Shown here: positions 25,501-36,300 of the stretch, one piece after another
How positions within the stretch are numbered: the stretch's first letter is position 1
Layout: each line of letters opens with the position of its first letter
NCBI GenBank assembly: GCA_944474755.1
Contig: OX104113.1
Location: forward strand, 68,407,944-68,471,943
DNA from: Limnoperna fortunei
Lineage: Eukaryota; Mollusca; Bivalvia; Mytilida; Modiolidae
Direction of reading: 5' to 3'
DNA length: 64,000 nt
Position numbers and translations under genes: made by a program
The notes under the pieces: generated by a model
Told to the model about the DNA's origin: nothing
Database searches by the model: none
The model's input: only the letters and a program-made list of their open reading frames with translations

Positions 25501-27598
25501 ACTCACAAATGAAACATACTATTTAAAGTGTCAAGAAATCAGTATTGAGTAGTAGAACTTGGAACTCTTCACTTGCAGATTGTACTGTAAATGTGGAAAT
25601 TTTCGTGAGGGGGTTATGTTAGCATATTTTGCAATCATTTTGTATTCACAAAAGCTAACCCCATACAAACAGTTTTGGGATTGATAATGCATAGTAGATG
25701 CATGCTTTTATCCCAAATATAACCCCAATACAAACTGTTTTGAAAGGTAAATCGTGATGATAACCATATTTACTGTAGTTCACAAGAATGTTACAGTTGC
25801 ATTTATTCCAATATATATTGTGCCAAATCTATACATGAATCTGTGAGTTGTTTTTTCTACTTGTGTCCATAAGCATTTTTTCTGTAAATTGAAGGGCAGG
25901 ATATTTTGTCTTATTGAAACATAAACATCCAATCAATGATGCAAAGTTGTATTAGTTATGTGTATTGTTCTTATATGTTTCTCGTTTTGTGTACTGTGTT
26001 TACATTATGCATTTATCGTACATTTTATGTGTATTCACGCTTGTTTCTTTTTCTTATGTCACTTAACTTTCACAATAATTGTTACTGAGATTCACAGATT
26101 CACAGATTATGCATTTAATGTTTTTGAAGGAAATATAATAATGTAGAAGATCTTTGGTTTGATAGAAACAATTTGAACTATCAATAAGTTTTCTGTTGAA
26201 ACTAATGTTATCGATTAAATGTATTAAATAAAAATAGTTTGCAAACAATTTTGAAATTTTGAAATGGCAGATTATATAGGAGGCTTAACTAGCAAGAATT
26301 TTGATTAGTATTAATACATTTCTTTTATTGATTTGCATATATATTTTATATATTGTTATTTTTACATGATTAAAGTCTTATAAATGCTTTTACTAACATG
26401 CTTTATTTTCTTTATTTTGCTGCATGGACCTATTAATTCATTGCAATATTACAAACACAAGACATTAAACAAAAGACAAGCCAAACTGCCCCTAGTCAGC
26501 GAAAATGGCATTTTCAAGAAAAGCAATACATGTAGTACTTTAAAGTCAAAATCATTCAAATCATCCAATGAAAAACCTTCAAATACATCACAGCCCAATT
26601 ACCCAGACACCATTGTTGTCCCAGTTCATGAGAGTGGAGATATTACAGAAACTGGTAGAAGTTCATCATTATCAGACTCGTGTTATACCAATATAGATGG
26701 CGCCTCAACAGATGTTGAGGATTTATTGACTCGTGGTGATAACTCATCAGTAAATAATTATGAGATAAACGAAGAAACCCAGAACAGTGTCAACACAGGT
26801 TCTCAAAGAAAATTAAGTTTAAGAGTTCCTTCCCATCATGCAAATGGTGGTGGAATGAATAAAAATCATAACATTGCTACTCTCATTAAACCAGTTGGTT
26901 CTGTACCAAATGCAAGTACATTTAGTTTAACGATAAAATCAAAAGAAAATTTGTCAGACATTGAAAATAATGATGATAAAGTAAAGAGCCATAAAAACCT
27001 GGATGATATGGTGCCAGAAACTGCTGTATCAATGCATGTTGATGAAGATTCAGTCAGTGATAATAGCTATAATAGTTCCATAGATAATGGTGCTGATCCT
27101 AATCATTATTCATTAGACAATCTTAAGGATTATCATCTTAATCATGATTCAGTAGACAATCTTGTTGGTGATCCAAGTCATACCAGTAAGTTAGTAGATA
27201 ATGTTGATGATCCAAATCATGATCCAGAAGATGCTCAAAACCATGATTCAGTAGATGATCTTGATGGTAAAAGGAGTCTGGTAGCATCAGAAAGCAAACA
27301 AAAATTAAACTCTGGACATGAAAAACATGACATTTCAAATTTCTATGTACAAAATGGTGAACATCCTCAGAGTGACTCAGAAAGAGGTAATGGTGATGGG
27401 ATATATTGTGAAGCCATATCTACTCTTTCTACTAACACATCCTCACCTGTGTGTAATATCAAACAAATCAAAGAAACTGGAAGGGTGTTATCTGCACAGT
27501 CAGTATCTCCACCCAGTTCAGCTGGTACCCCAAAACAACTGTATGCTAACATTTCTTCAATGCATAAGCAGGCAAGAATAACTGTAGACTGGTATTAG
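7463..27598 (+). CDS. CFAP97/hemingway-domain protein gene, 5'-partial, nine exons (span including introns)
   Basis: CFAP97-family proteins are small coiled-coil proteins of the ciliary/sperm axoneme. The exons are 7463-7543, 13872-13990, 16137-16245, 16919-17023, 18197-18295, 21281-21301, 22717-22797, 24712-24765 and 26462-27598. The first four carry the family signature: YPHL..SLKKIQ, then EEE...ENRLLLHKM, a WNEY element, SLN...E..I..EN..I..RL, and a charged tail. Residues 1-149 of the visible product are the domain; the rest is disordered and acidic. The product is 601 residues from the first visible exon. An exon coding the family's N-terminal HR.K-type segment is missing. Exons from 16919 on have phase-0 ends and symmetric lengths, so each could be skipped without a frameshift. 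Family assignment is from remembered consensus. Confidence 0.75.
7545..10690 (+). repeat. ~3.1-kb minisatellite, ~66-bp unit, about 47 copies
   Basis: The unit reads roughly TTGTACAGACAGGTGTATGT then AGGTCGCTGACTGTTCAGG then TGTACTGACTTACACCCTGTA. Variants cluster into higher-order blocks: 7545-8160 recurs at 9226-9841 with a constant 1681-bp offset, and 8541-8762 recurs at 9832-10053 with a 1291-bp offset. Because 66 is divisible by 3, several frames stay open over three units or more (60-73 codons); these are not genes. The array lies wholly inside the intron after exon a. Confidence 0.9.
10691..11743. other. Intronic AT-rich DNA, nothing recognised
   Basis: This is part of the 6.3-kb intron between 7543 and 13872. 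No coding stretch or clear repeat was seen. Confidence 0.4.
11744..13143 (+). mobile_element. Helitron-like element with eight ~170-bp tandem units
   Basis: The 5' foldback TATACCCC...AGGGGTATA opens the element. The 3' end reads GTGGGGTATT, then the perfect palindrome GTGAGCTTGCTCAC and CTAAG. Inside, CATTTCTTCATGGATTTTC recurs at about 11853, 12023, 12194, 12364, 12532, 12702, 12871 and 13040, a period of 168-171 bp. Open frames at 12058-12285, 12159-12386 and 12737-13033 are repeat translations. No transposase is visible, so it is non-autonomous. Confidence 0.75.
13278..13793 (+). mobile_element. Helitron-like fragment(s), TACACCCC 5' end and AGGCTC hairpin 3' end
   Basis: The start (ACACCCCAGCTTGACGAGAG then TATAGTGGTC) matches the 5' end of the 56061 copy. 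A hairpin with the arms AGGCTC and GAGCCT (one mismatch), followed by CTGGTTT, lies at 13762-13793; the same hairpin ends the element at 49820. Whether both belong to one insertion is uncertain. The right end stops about 80 bp before the next exon. Confidence 0.45.
13872..13990 (+). CDS. CFAP97-like gene, exon b (core motif)
   Basis: It has 39 codons plus 2 nt, acceptor CCATTTGTAG and donor AAG|GTAAAT. It encodes QEEEKQ..., then ENRLLLHKMTSIM and a WNEYEPRS element. The ENRLLLHKM block is the most recognisable signature of the CFAP97 family. The codon for the following Ser is split across the intron. Confidence 0.85.
14019..14384 (+). mobile_element. Helitron-like element copy (degraded)
   Basis: It starts with AAACCCCACACACAAGTGGC then AGGGTATAATG and contains GTCCGTCTGTCTGTGCC. 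It ends near GTGGCGGGGTATCATTT. The ends resemble the TATACCCC/GGGGTAT family, and the 5' end lies 29 bp after the exon b donor. Confidence 0.5.
14671..14963 (+). repeat. 31-bp tandem repeat, ten near-identical copies
   Basis: The unit is ATACATTGTGATGTTAGTTC followed by CTTACAAACAA. Only single-base variants occur (GTT/GTC, TTAG/TCAG), indicating recent expansion. It lies in the intron after exon b. Confidence 0.9.
14964..16136. other. Intronic DNA, nothing recognised
   Basis: AT-rich sequence with short random frames such as 15868-16059. No exon or repeat could be supported. Confidence 0.4.
16137..16245 (+). CDS. CFAP97-like gene, exon c
   Basis: One nucleotide completes the Ser codon, followed by 36 codons; the acceptor is AATTTTTCAG and the donor CTG|GTTTGT. 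It encodes SLNYVAREKQIKEIQ, then ENIGIARRLEKAQP. The pattern SLN...REK...I..EN..I..R continues the CFAP97 core, probably as an amphipathic coiled coil. The exon ends in phase 0. Confidence 0.85.
16919..17023 (+). CDS. CFAP97-like gene, exon d
   Basis: It has 35 codons in phase 0 at both ends, acceptor TTTCTGCACAG and donor AAA|GTAAAT. It encodes a charged stretch containing EKEYQHKKYLQQLW and ends the folded CFAP97 region. A Tyr/His/Lys-rich C-terminal helix is usual in this family. Confidence 0.8.
17629..17759. repeat. 131-bp imperfect inverted repeat (MITE-like)
   Basis: The arms share ATTCTTTTGAAGTTTCATT with its complement AATGAAACTTCAAAAGAAT and continue inward to TGACTGAAGCA facing TGCTTCGGTCA. 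It is intronic with no coding content. Confidence 0.75.
17819..18007 (+). mobile_element. tRNA-headed SINE with exact 15-bp TSD, internally deleted
   Basis: Head CTTGGTGGCCGAGTGGTTAA, box-B-like GGTTTGAGCCTCACT, and a CATTCAAACAAACAAACAAA tail. The direct repeat CTATAAAAAATCAGG lies at 17804-17818 and 18008-18022 and is identical in both. The middle is shorter than in the 22416 copy: the GGATGTCATGATATAGC block is missing. The intact duplication marks it as a relatively young insertion. Confidence 0.85.
18197..18295 (+). CDS. CFAP97-like gene, exon e (acidic)
   Basis: It has 33 codons in phase 0 at both ends, acceptor TATACTTTCAG and donor TTG|GTAGGT. It encodes an acidic segment (GDYEDDFEDEE) followed by Lys/His-rich residues. 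Such acidic runs are common in the disordered parts of long hemingway-type proteins. Confidence 0.7.
18296..21280. other. Large intron, mostly featureless
   Basis: About 3 kb with no supported exon. A hairpin-plus-CTGGTTT motif (AGGCTCCTTAGGGCCT at 19038-19053) resembles the 3' ends of the Helitron-like elements at 13762 and 50162, so a degraded copy may end here. The rest is AT-rich. Confidence 0.4.
21281..21301 (+). CDS. CFAP97-like gene, 21-nt candidate microexon f
   Basis: Seven codons (SEDRTSK) lie between the strong acceptor TTACATTTTCAG and the donor AAG|GTAAAA. It is phase 0 on both sides and matches the acidic/Ser-rich composition of its neighbours. Being so short, it could be a chance splice-site pair; transcript data would decide. 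Confidence 0.45.
22378..22415 (+). pseudogene. Decayed duplicate of CFAP97 exon g, cut by a SINE
   Basis: After the acceptor-like TTTTTAATTTTTAG, the first 33 bases match the start of exon g (22717 onward) at about 28 of 33 positions, sharing the 17-mer CAGTTACAATCCCTAT plus flanks. The frame still reads FIRFSYNPY, compared with SIKYSYNPY in the true exon. It then runs straight into a SINE head and meets a stop. No donor is retained, so it is probably dead. Confidence 0.6.
22416..22680 (+). mobile_element. tRNA-headed SINE, near full length
   Basis: Head GCATTGGTGGCCGAGTGGTT, box-B-like GGTTCCAGTCTCACT, and middle GGTCAGGGTTTTCTCCGGGT and CTTCCTCCCACAATAAAAAC. The tail is ATATAGCTGAAAAATTGCTG then GGCATTAAACACCATTCAAA. 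It directly abuts the duplicated exon remnant, and the true exon g begins about 35 bp after its tail. The 88-codon frame at 22535-22801 is an artefact of SINE plus exon. Confidence 0.85.
22717..22797 (+). CDS. CFAP97-like gene, exon g
   Basis: It has 27 codons in phase 0 at both ends, acceptor TTTATTTTCAG and donor AAG|GTAAAT. It encodes SIKYSYNPYTNK, then a Thr/Ser/Gly-rich stretch and LPRLDNKK. No domain was recognised. A truncated copy lies 339 bp upstream. Confidence 0.65.
24712..24765 (+). CDS. CFAP97-like gene, exon h
   Basis: It has 18 codons in phase 0 at both ends (19 if the alternative AAG acceptor three bases upstream is used), and the donor is CAG|GTAAAA. It encodes TDRAKYHMYYGESPRDNQ. 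It could join in frame either to the long exon at 26462 or to the first annexin exon at 30264. Confidence 0.6.
26462..27598 (+). CDS. CFAP97-like gene, long terminal exon i (Asp/Asn/Ser/His-rich)
   Basis: It has 379 codons including the TAG stop. A perfect branch-point TACTAAC (26391-26397) precedes the acceptor ACACAAG|ACATTAAAC, which restores phase 0 after exon h. The open frame continues upstream to an ATG at 26384, but that part is hydrophobic and reads like translated intron. The product is disordered: a Ser/Asn-rich half, then loose repeats around residues 215-290 built on DPNHDSVDNL-like units, then a Ser/Pro-rich end. No domain was recognised. It is either the normal last exon or an alternative terminal exon. 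Confidence 0.65.
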   Translation, partial: TLNKRQAKLPLVSENGIFKKSNTCSTLKSKSFKSSNEKPSNTSQPNYPDTIVVPVHESGDITETGRSSSLSDSCYTNIDGASTDVEDLLTRGDNSSVNNYEINEETQNSVNTGSQRKLSLRVPSHHANGGGMNKNHNIATLIKPVGSVPNASTFSLTIKSKENLSDIENNDDKVKSHKNLDDMVPETAVSMHVDEDSVSDNSYNSSIDNGADPNHYSLDNLKDYHLNHDSVDNLVGDPSHTSKLVDNVDDPNHDPEDAQNHDSVDDLDGKRSLVASESKQKLNSGHEKHDISNFYVQNGEHPQSDSERGNGDGIYCEAISTLSTNTSSPVCNIKQIKETGRVLSAQSVSPPSSAGTPKQLYANISSMHKQARITVDWY

Positions 27599-28935
27599 AT
27601 CAGTCCTCTATATTGTATCACATGTTTAGTGTTATATTAATTGTGACATGTGTTTGTATATAGTTGTTCTGGTATAGATATTATATTTACAATAACAGAT
27701 TTAACTAAAAATTGTTCTTACTGGTGTAGGATCTTCAATAGTTTGTTGTTTAGAGGACTTCCTTGGTGGGAAAATGTTTTGGACAAATTATTCATCTTCA
27801 ATTTTTTGCACATTTAAACCATGTACAACAATTTCTTCTTTCAAACAAATTGTCCCACAATGTTAGCTAGTTGACCTGTTTGATGTAATATTGCAGTTTG
27901 ACATTTTTTTTGTCTAAACAAGTATGTGGTATTTCTACCAACAGATTTAAATATAAACTGACTTATTTCAAGTCATTATAAAAATATTAATTAATGAAAG
28001 ATATCAATATTTTTTGTTTTGTTTAAACCATAACCCTTGGAGATCCTCTGTAACTGTATATGTCTTGATGTTAGTTACTGTAATATACAGCGGAACCAGA
28101 TCTAATTTAACATTATAATGGTGATCAGATTTGAACTATTTGTCACATTCTAATTGTTCTGTTAAAGAATTAGTTTCTTCTGTGTTGTATCATTCAGTCA
28201 TAATTTGTTACGATTATGGATAACTCTCGGCTGTTCTGTTGTGTTCCTCAATTCTGCACTCATGGAGTTTGGAACATCATGGAATCGACCGAGGGTTATA
28301 GATGATATATGATAACATTGACCAATAAAAAAACTTAACAGTACTCATTCATCAATCAGATTCAGTTTGATTATTATAAAGCTACTCATTGTAAATAAAA
28401 ATTACTAGTTTTAGTTTTTTTTATTTAATGATCATACGTAAATATCATTATTTATTTTTATACCTCAGATAACTACTGACATGTTTAGAAAAATTCCTTG
28501 AAATGATAGGTATTATTAGTATATTATAATACAGTCCCAGAATCCTTTGCCATCCAATTCTTTTTTTAGACTTTAATTGAAGCATGGTCTTGCACACCCA
28601 TCAGTCTAACAAAGTGTTGGATGAGAAAAAAATTCACAATACTGGATTTAGCTGATGGACAGATGATGCACTGTATAAAATTTGCAGTTATTTTCACTAC
28701 ACACTAAATAATACTTGATGATTGTGTAATAAAAGTTCTATAAAGATAATTTTTTAGCTTTCATCTCTTGTTGATTATGTAACAGAAACTGCAAAAAGTG
28801 TTTTTTTGCCCTTAATACTATATAAACATTAAGTTTTCTTTATGAAAATATTAGAAAAAGTTACTCCAGTCTTTATGTTAAATTTGTGTAAAAACACATA
28901 ATAACATACATATTTATGTTGCTATTAAGGATTTT
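27599..28935 (+). other. Probable 3' UTR and intergenic DNA after exon i
   Basis: Candidate polyadenylation signals AATAAA occur at 28324-28329 and 28394-28399. No further coding stretch was seen. If the CFAP97-annexin splice exists, this is intron for that isoform. Confidence 0.45.
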
Positions 28936-28936
28936 T

Positions 28937-29068
28937 TTCAATTGCTGGTTAGATTATTGGATATAGACGACTTTGGTCAGTTTACGCCAATAAACCATGA
29001 AGCGGTTATGTATAGCATAAAACCACCCAAAGTCGTCTATATCCAATATTCTAACCAACAATTGAAAA
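28937..29068. mobile_element. 132-bp foldback MITE
   Basis: The left arm contains GGATATAGACGACTTTGG and the right arm CCAAAGTCGTCTATATCC; the outer arms also pair (TTTCAATTG with CAATTGAAA). A loop of about 50 bases separates them. Confidence 0.8.
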
Positions 29069-30263
29069 CAATTCTTATATTTTAAATTCAATATTATGAA
29101 AAGAAATAATAAAACAATATTTAACCAGTAGTCAAATAGTATTTGCAATTCACAATTATTAGTGTCATCACAAGTTGTTTGTGGAAGAATTTGTCGTCAA
29201 CGTCAATACATATAATTATAACATCAACAATCAGTCAAGTGCTGAAATACCAAGTTAGGTTTTACGAAATGGACAATGTTGCTCAGCCATTGAGTATTTA
29301 AAGGAAATTTAAATATTTGTAGGTTATTTGAAAATGCTGGTACCATGGCTTTCTTATTTGAAAAAACAATATTCAAAAAACCAAATTGGAGATACTATTG
29401 AAAAATATAAGTTATTTTATTTATAAAATCATTGAATATAATTTGAATTTTTTGTTCAGATATATTTTAACAAGATAAGGTTGTGGTAAGTTTTGGAAAC
29501 ATATACAAATATAGAAGCATGAGAATATAGATAAAAATCACATTATCACAGCCTGTGACTCATGCTAGCATGATCCTTTCATTATTAAAACATTTAATAC
29601 CAAACTGAAAAGACACATTATGGAATGTTCATACTGGTATTAGATAAAAAGCTTCCATCTAACCTTGTGCATTACTTAGCAAGTTATATTGACAATATTT
29701 CATTGTTGTGACATATGTCACATAGACACCTCTTCTTCTGTCATGATTTCTCATGAATGATAACTCTTTAATAAACTGAACAAGGCATGTACCTAACATT
29801 AAAATAATTTTGGAACCTTTTTCTAAAAATCTGTATCAGTGAAACATATAATTTCAGTAAATATCAGTTAAAAAATTATATTTAATTTAGTCCAAATTTT
29901 TTGTCTACCACAGCATGAAGCTAAGATGAATGACACTTTGTTTACCTTACCCACAGCTAAGATAGCTTTTAAAATTCCTATTTCAAATTCTATTATGAAA
30001 ATGTTGACTTTTAATATCTGTATTTATCAACATATTATGCACCGATTATCAGCTTTTAAGTTTATTTAATGCATGTTGTCATTATATACAATAGTTTTTG
30101 TTAAATATGTGCAGGTAAATATATATATTTCAGTTAATCAAGTTTTTTTCCAATGCAGATATTTTTATGGTTATCTAAGCAACATAATACTGTATAACAT
30201 ATTTTTACTATGTTGTATGTCTAAATGTTAAGAATTTAATTAGATTTGTCTACCTTTGTCTAG
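29069..30263. other. Searched for an annexin first exon; none found
   Basis: The first annexin exon lacks an initiator Met. This stretch was scanned for an ATG followed by an in-phase donor, and no convincing candidate emerged. A very short exon cannot be excluded. Confidence 0.35.
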
Positions 30264-30339
30264 GATGATGGAGAAGTATCCCCTACCAATCCTACAGATA
30301 ATGACTGTAAACAGTTGTTTAAGGTGGCCAAACAGTTGT
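30264..30339 (+). CDS. Annexin exon 1 (lead-in and start of repeat 1)
   Basis: It has 25 codons plus 1 nt, acceptor CCTTTGTCTAG and the consensus donor TTGT|GTAAGT. It encodes DDGEVSPTNPTDND, then CKQLFKVAKQL, where the repeat 1 helix A should be followed by a GxGT loop. Instead the chain reads QLSPP, so the Ca2+ loop is absent. The exon starts in phase 0 with no Met. Confidence 0.8.
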
Positions 30340-33300
30340 GTAAGTTTACTTAAAAGTCACATTTTTGGTAAATTAACTATGTTAAAGTACAAGCAGTTCG
30401 ATATGTTTTTAGAAATAGATTCTCAAAGCTGATTGGTCCTTTACCGAGTTAATGTGCTTTGTTTAGATAAGTAAAATCTAAGATGGCTGCCGCTTGGTTT
30501 TTCAAAATAGGATTATATGGGGAAAATAATTTAAATTGCCTTTTTTGAAACAGCTAAAACTACTGAAACCAGATCGATATACCATTAATGTTTGTTGCAT
30601 GGGTCACTGTAAAGTTTGGGGGTTTTTTGTCAATCAGTAAGCCAAAATGGCCACCATATTACATGATGATTAACATTGTAATTTATTGCAAAATGTGTAA
30701 TAAATGTTTCCTTCTTAGAAATAACAAACACATGATTAATGTTTACATGCTTATTTATCTGGATAGACTTTTTTTACATGTTTTGGATGGAAATTAAAAA
30801 TTTCAAGATAACTATCTAACACTTGAAAACATAGTAACTGGTTAATACATATATGTCTTATGTGTTAGCAAATTTAGTGGAAAATTCATTTCTAGTAACT
30901 TTTCATTGGTTTTGTTTTGTAAATTTTTTGGTCTTTAAAAACAAATGTTCCTTAAAAGCCATGCTACTATGTGTTGACTTGATGATATAAGTTTTGAACT
31001 ATTTATAACATTTAATTTTATAGCTTGTGTGCTATTATTACAGCTCCACCTGCAGACATTATCCTTAAAACATTAGTCAAGAAAACACCCAAACAAAGAC
31101 AGCAGACAAAGGACAGATTTAAAGAGATGTATGAATTGGTAAGTTTTTCAATAAGATCTATAAAAGTCTGGTAACTCAGAAGAATGAAAAGCCCAATTAG
31201 TAGTAATATTTTTTTTTTGTTTTGGACTTTTTTCAAGGTATGTGCTTCAAAGTCCAAATCAGCTATTGTTTTGAAGTGCTGTTGAGTAGGAACTTCTTTT
31301 AGTTTCAAGGCAGTAATTTTAAAACTAGCTTAGACAGATGACAATCGCTCTGTAAATGAACTTTGACTAAGGGAGAAGAAATAAATTCTTATTTTGATAT
31401 TTGTAGCATGGACAGTTGATTTATTATTTAATGGAATTTTGATATTTGAGCTGTATTTAAAAAGCAGTATCATATAGAATTTATAAAAAAAATTTATATA
31501 ATTTGTTAAATTTAATGGCTGTTTTTAAACAGATTGTGCAAAGCCCATTTCTGGACTATTTTATAGGCGTTTTTTAGTTACCTTGAGTACCCTTCAGGGT
31601 TTCTAAATTTGCAAAAAAATTTTATCTGACATATGACACCCCGAAAATATAATGTGATATAGCTGAAATTATTCTGCTCGTTTTGAGGAGTCTCTCATTA
31701 CTCAACAAAACTTGGTGTCTAAGTGAGAGCAAAAAATGGTAATAATTTCTCCTATACACAAATAATTTAGAGGCAGTTGTCAGATAAAACAGTCATTTTA
31801 ACTTTGAATTTAAGATATAGGACCTGTATGTTGTTTCTGTGTTACATACCTACACCAAGAGCTTAAAGATGTTTTATTGGTTTGTGAGTAGTTTTAATTG
31901 GTTTGTCATAATTTATAGACCAATTTCTAGAATTAGACTGACTTGAAGAAATTATAAAACTAGCTTTATACAGATAAATTACTGGTAAGGTTTGGCTTTT
32001 TGTATCTGAGTTATGCCCCTAAGTGCAATGTTATTGGTTTCTTAGCATTAAATTGTATATATTAAATTGACTTGAATTTTGTAAAACTAGCTTTCGATGG
32101 ATGAAATACAATATAAATGTTAACATTGTTTGTTTTCAATCATACACAGTCCTTACAGCTATCATTAGAAGCCAATAAATAATAGGACAATCAAATGACA
32201 AAGCTGATTAAAAATGTAATATTAACATGACTATATAGTCTTGTTGTTACCATTCATGTTCTTTTATTATGGAATATGCGATTGATAACAACATATATAT
32301 AGAGTAAGTGTGCCAATCCTCTGGCTCCTTTATCCAGGACTACAAATCTCATTCAGCACAGCACTATTCAAATCTGCACGATGATAAACATTATGTTTAC
32401 TGTGATTCTGTTCAGAAATTATCTATATTTGATGTTCTGAGTGATTGAGTATTCTCATTTTTTAAGATTTGCTGAATTGTAGGATTATTTAATGAATTTC
32501 TGTAAATCCAGACATTCTTTCAGTGTACTTGGGACACCTAATTTGTAAGTTACAAGTACAGACTGCATTATAAGTTATTATATGAGAGAAAATGATATTG
32601 GTTACTTCATTACAAAGGACGGATCAAACAAAACTAACAGGAAACAAATTTAAAGAAAAACAAATACAACACTAATATATTTTGAAATATTTAAATTCCT
32701 CCATTATTAGGAGCACTCTCAAATGAGTATATCATTTACTTTTTTATAAATAGAAATCTCAAACAATGTTACCTCAAATTTTTTATAGTGTATATGAGAG
32801 TTTCCCTTAACATTCCTTTTGTTTTTAACCACAATGTACAGTCGGATATTTCGTGTACTCCAATTTGTAATATAAAACCATCCTCACAAGTCAGGGTTTC
32901 TGTGTCCACATGTGTCCACGAAACGCTGACAAACTTAGCCAGGAAATTCCCGTGCTAGAAGATTTTCAGATGACATCAAACCTTCAAAATATCAACTAAT
33001 GAAATTGCTTGAAAGAAGCAAGTGTTTGGCAGTAGTCATTCTTACTCATTCTTGAGTGGGAAAAAAGTATCGCAACTAATAAATAACGCGGTAATAACAA
33101 ACTATTAACACTACTGTACAAAATACACTGACTTTCACATGGTCTATGCAACACATGTGTTTGGTTTATTTACAATCAACATGGGGATATCCCCTAACCA
33201 AGCTGCCAATGCAAGCGATCTTTTGATTGGCTACATCAAGGTATGAAGTAGCCAATCAAAAAAGTGATTTCTAGCACGGGAATTTCCTAATTAAGTGTCA

Positions 33301-36300
33301 GGGTTTTGTGGACACATGTGAGGATGATATAAAACAGGTTTGAACAGTTTTGAATTGAGTTTCTTCAGTAAGTGAAATTTAACTTGGAAAAATACAACCT
33401 GGACAAAGAATATTGTTGAATATATTGTAAAAAAATACAGATGTAAATAGATTTACTTAATGATAATAATTCCTCATCAGACAAATATTTGGGGTGAGGA
33501 ATGAACTTAAACGGATTGAAAATATATCAGTAAATGACCATTCAAACTGCTCGTTACAATATGGTTTTTGGATAGCATGTGGAATGCATTGAACATGCCA
33601 GAATCTGATTGATTTAAATTGAGTAGATTGTTTTAATGGTGAATGTTGAATACATATTGAGATAAAGATCAATTTTCTCTCCGTAAACCATACTTTTTGA
33701 TGATTGGTGCACTTACTCTATAGGGTTATTATTATTTTTATATAGAAATTTTTTTTTTTGCTAGGATTTGATTAGTGAACTGAAGTCAGGACTTGGAGGA
33801 GATTGGACACCCTTAATTGATGCCTTAATGAGTGATAGTAATACATCTAGTGCAAAAAAATTACATGATGCTTTAGAAGTAAGATCACATGTTGTCTTCT
33901 GCAGCATTAACATACTTTTTGTTTGTCAACAACTATCCCTAATTCAAAGGAAGGAAACACACCTAATTAAATCTTCTTATCTACAAACTGCAATAGGTTT
34001 TTTTAAGCTCCTGCATGATATTTTAATATTAAAGGACTATTTAACCTTTTAAATTGTACAGAAAAGAGGGTTTGGTGTGAAATTTTTTAAACATTTCAGT
34101 GGAATTAAACTAAGCATATAAAAATTTGTATATGCTTGGTTTAATTTGGCTTAAATGTTTTTAAACAATTCACACCACACCATCTATGACCATCTTCTTT
34201 CCTTCTGTCATTTTTAAGTTCACATTGACTGACAAGTAGAATGGGGGAGGGTCTTTGGATAGCATCTCTTTATACAGCTATCCTTTTAATTTTTCAATTA
34301 AACCAAATGTGGAATAGTGATTAAAATCAATTGCAGAAATTACATACTATTTTTTTGCTGTGAAGTTTTTGTTTTGTCTATGAAAGCATTCTATTCTGCA
34401 GGTGTCACTAATATTCCATTAAAGAATCGTCAAAGTTGTTAATACATATACTGGTTATCGGCAACGTGTACAGACAGAAAAAAGTATTAAAAAATTAATA
34501 TTATAAGTAATTATATATAATACTGTATGTGCATGAAGTGGTAAAGGAACATTTTTATATTTTCACCAAACAAACATAATTAAATTTTTTGCTCTTGTAT
34601 TTGTAGGAAGGTGATTATTCCCAGACTGTTGAAATACTCTTTTCGTGTAACAAAAGCTCAATGGCAGACCTCAAAGAAAGTTATAAAAAAGGTAAAGTTA
34701 TAAAAGGTACATAAAGATTGGACAGGAATACATATGAAATAGAACACAAATTTTTTGTCATAAAATTTAGTTCCTAAGACACATGTAGGTCTAAGTATTG
34801 TGTGGTTCTAACATATTTTAATTACTTTAAAGGACTAACATTAATAAATATTGGTTTACATGCATATTGTAAATAAATGTTATTATGCAGTATTTATTGT
34901 CAGCCCCATATTAATAAATTTTACTTTCAATGCAACAAAATTTCTGATATTTAAAAAAGTATTAAATAGTAGCAGGACTGCAGAGTAGTTTATTCTTATA
35001 TGACATACTTTAAATGTTTTGAAACCACAACCATGGTAACAAAATATTATTTGTGTATAAGCAACATTCCACGAGGAGGGTGTGTCTTGAAGGGTTGTTC
35101 CAATTACAAAACTGCAACTCCCAACAAGAAAGCTATTGCTTATGAGGTATTCATCTTATAAATAGTGACACACGCTATAATTGTCTGTTGCAATATATTG
35201 TGTGTTACATAGATAGATCAGCCAGTTTGTGGCAAAAATGGTGTTGCCTGTTGGTACGTAAATATCACAAATGTATCATAATTGTCTTATTAGAATAGAA
35301 ATAATTTACTGGTTTATCATTGTTTTACAATGGGAAGACCATTTATAACATTTTTTATCCTGAGTGACATCAAGGGATAAATTAACTACATAAATGGCCA
35401 TCCTGTTGTAAAACAATGATAAACCACAGCTTCCATGCATTTTATTCCTTAAATTAAATATATGTCAGGCAAAGTGTTTTATATAAAATGTATTTAGTCA
35501 ATTGGCCTACAGACCAAATACATTTAACCTCTATGAAAATGCAGTAATTATGGAAACTTTCTGTTGTTTACAGTAGCTGTAAGTTGTGCTAATTTCAATA
35601 AGCTGAAGGCATAGAAAAATCATTACATTGTTAAAAAACCTATTCTGCAAATGGTATGTTTACACTGCCTAAATTTTTTTAGTCCAAACAAATAAGTTAG
35701 ATATAGTATTGTTTTACAAGAAATAATGTACATTTTCATGTTTGGTAACAAAAAAATCAATCACATTACTAGGGTTTATTTTCTGACAAAACAGACAAAT
35801 GGATCATAATGGAAGTGAAAATGAGCTAAATATAGGTACAAAGTATAAAGATTAGCTTTTAGGAAACCTTTATGATGCTTTCTTTTTTACTGGTTTACAG
35901 AATATGCAGTCAGTTTAGAGAGTGATATCAAAGACAAGACAGACAATCCAGAACAGGCATTGTTACTCATTTTGCAAAAGGTAAAGTTACCCATGAACTA
36001 ATAAATATATTTGATTATTATAACATCTACACACAGTTAGGGATGCATGCTGGTCAGTTTCGGGTTTTCCAGCTGAGAACACCCTGCAGACTATAAGACT
36101 TTTTATACCCCCCCCCCCCACTTAAAAAGCAGGGGGTATATAGACTAGTTATGCATCTGTCTGTCTGTTACACTTTCTCCTACACTACTGAATGGAATTT
36201 GATTAAAATAACACTGAAGCTTGTCCCATAGTGCGCATTGTGCACCTGATACTTACATTTTGATTGGTATGATATTTGAGGATTCCCATAGCAAAACGTG

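Noticed and set aside
26384..26461. ATG-started extension of the long exon as a signal peptide
   Set aside because: The sequence is hydrophobic, but it contains a perfect branch point TACTAAC and a T-rich tract, and the phase fits an acceptor at 26461; more likely intron. A separate secreted protein starting here cannot be fully excluded.
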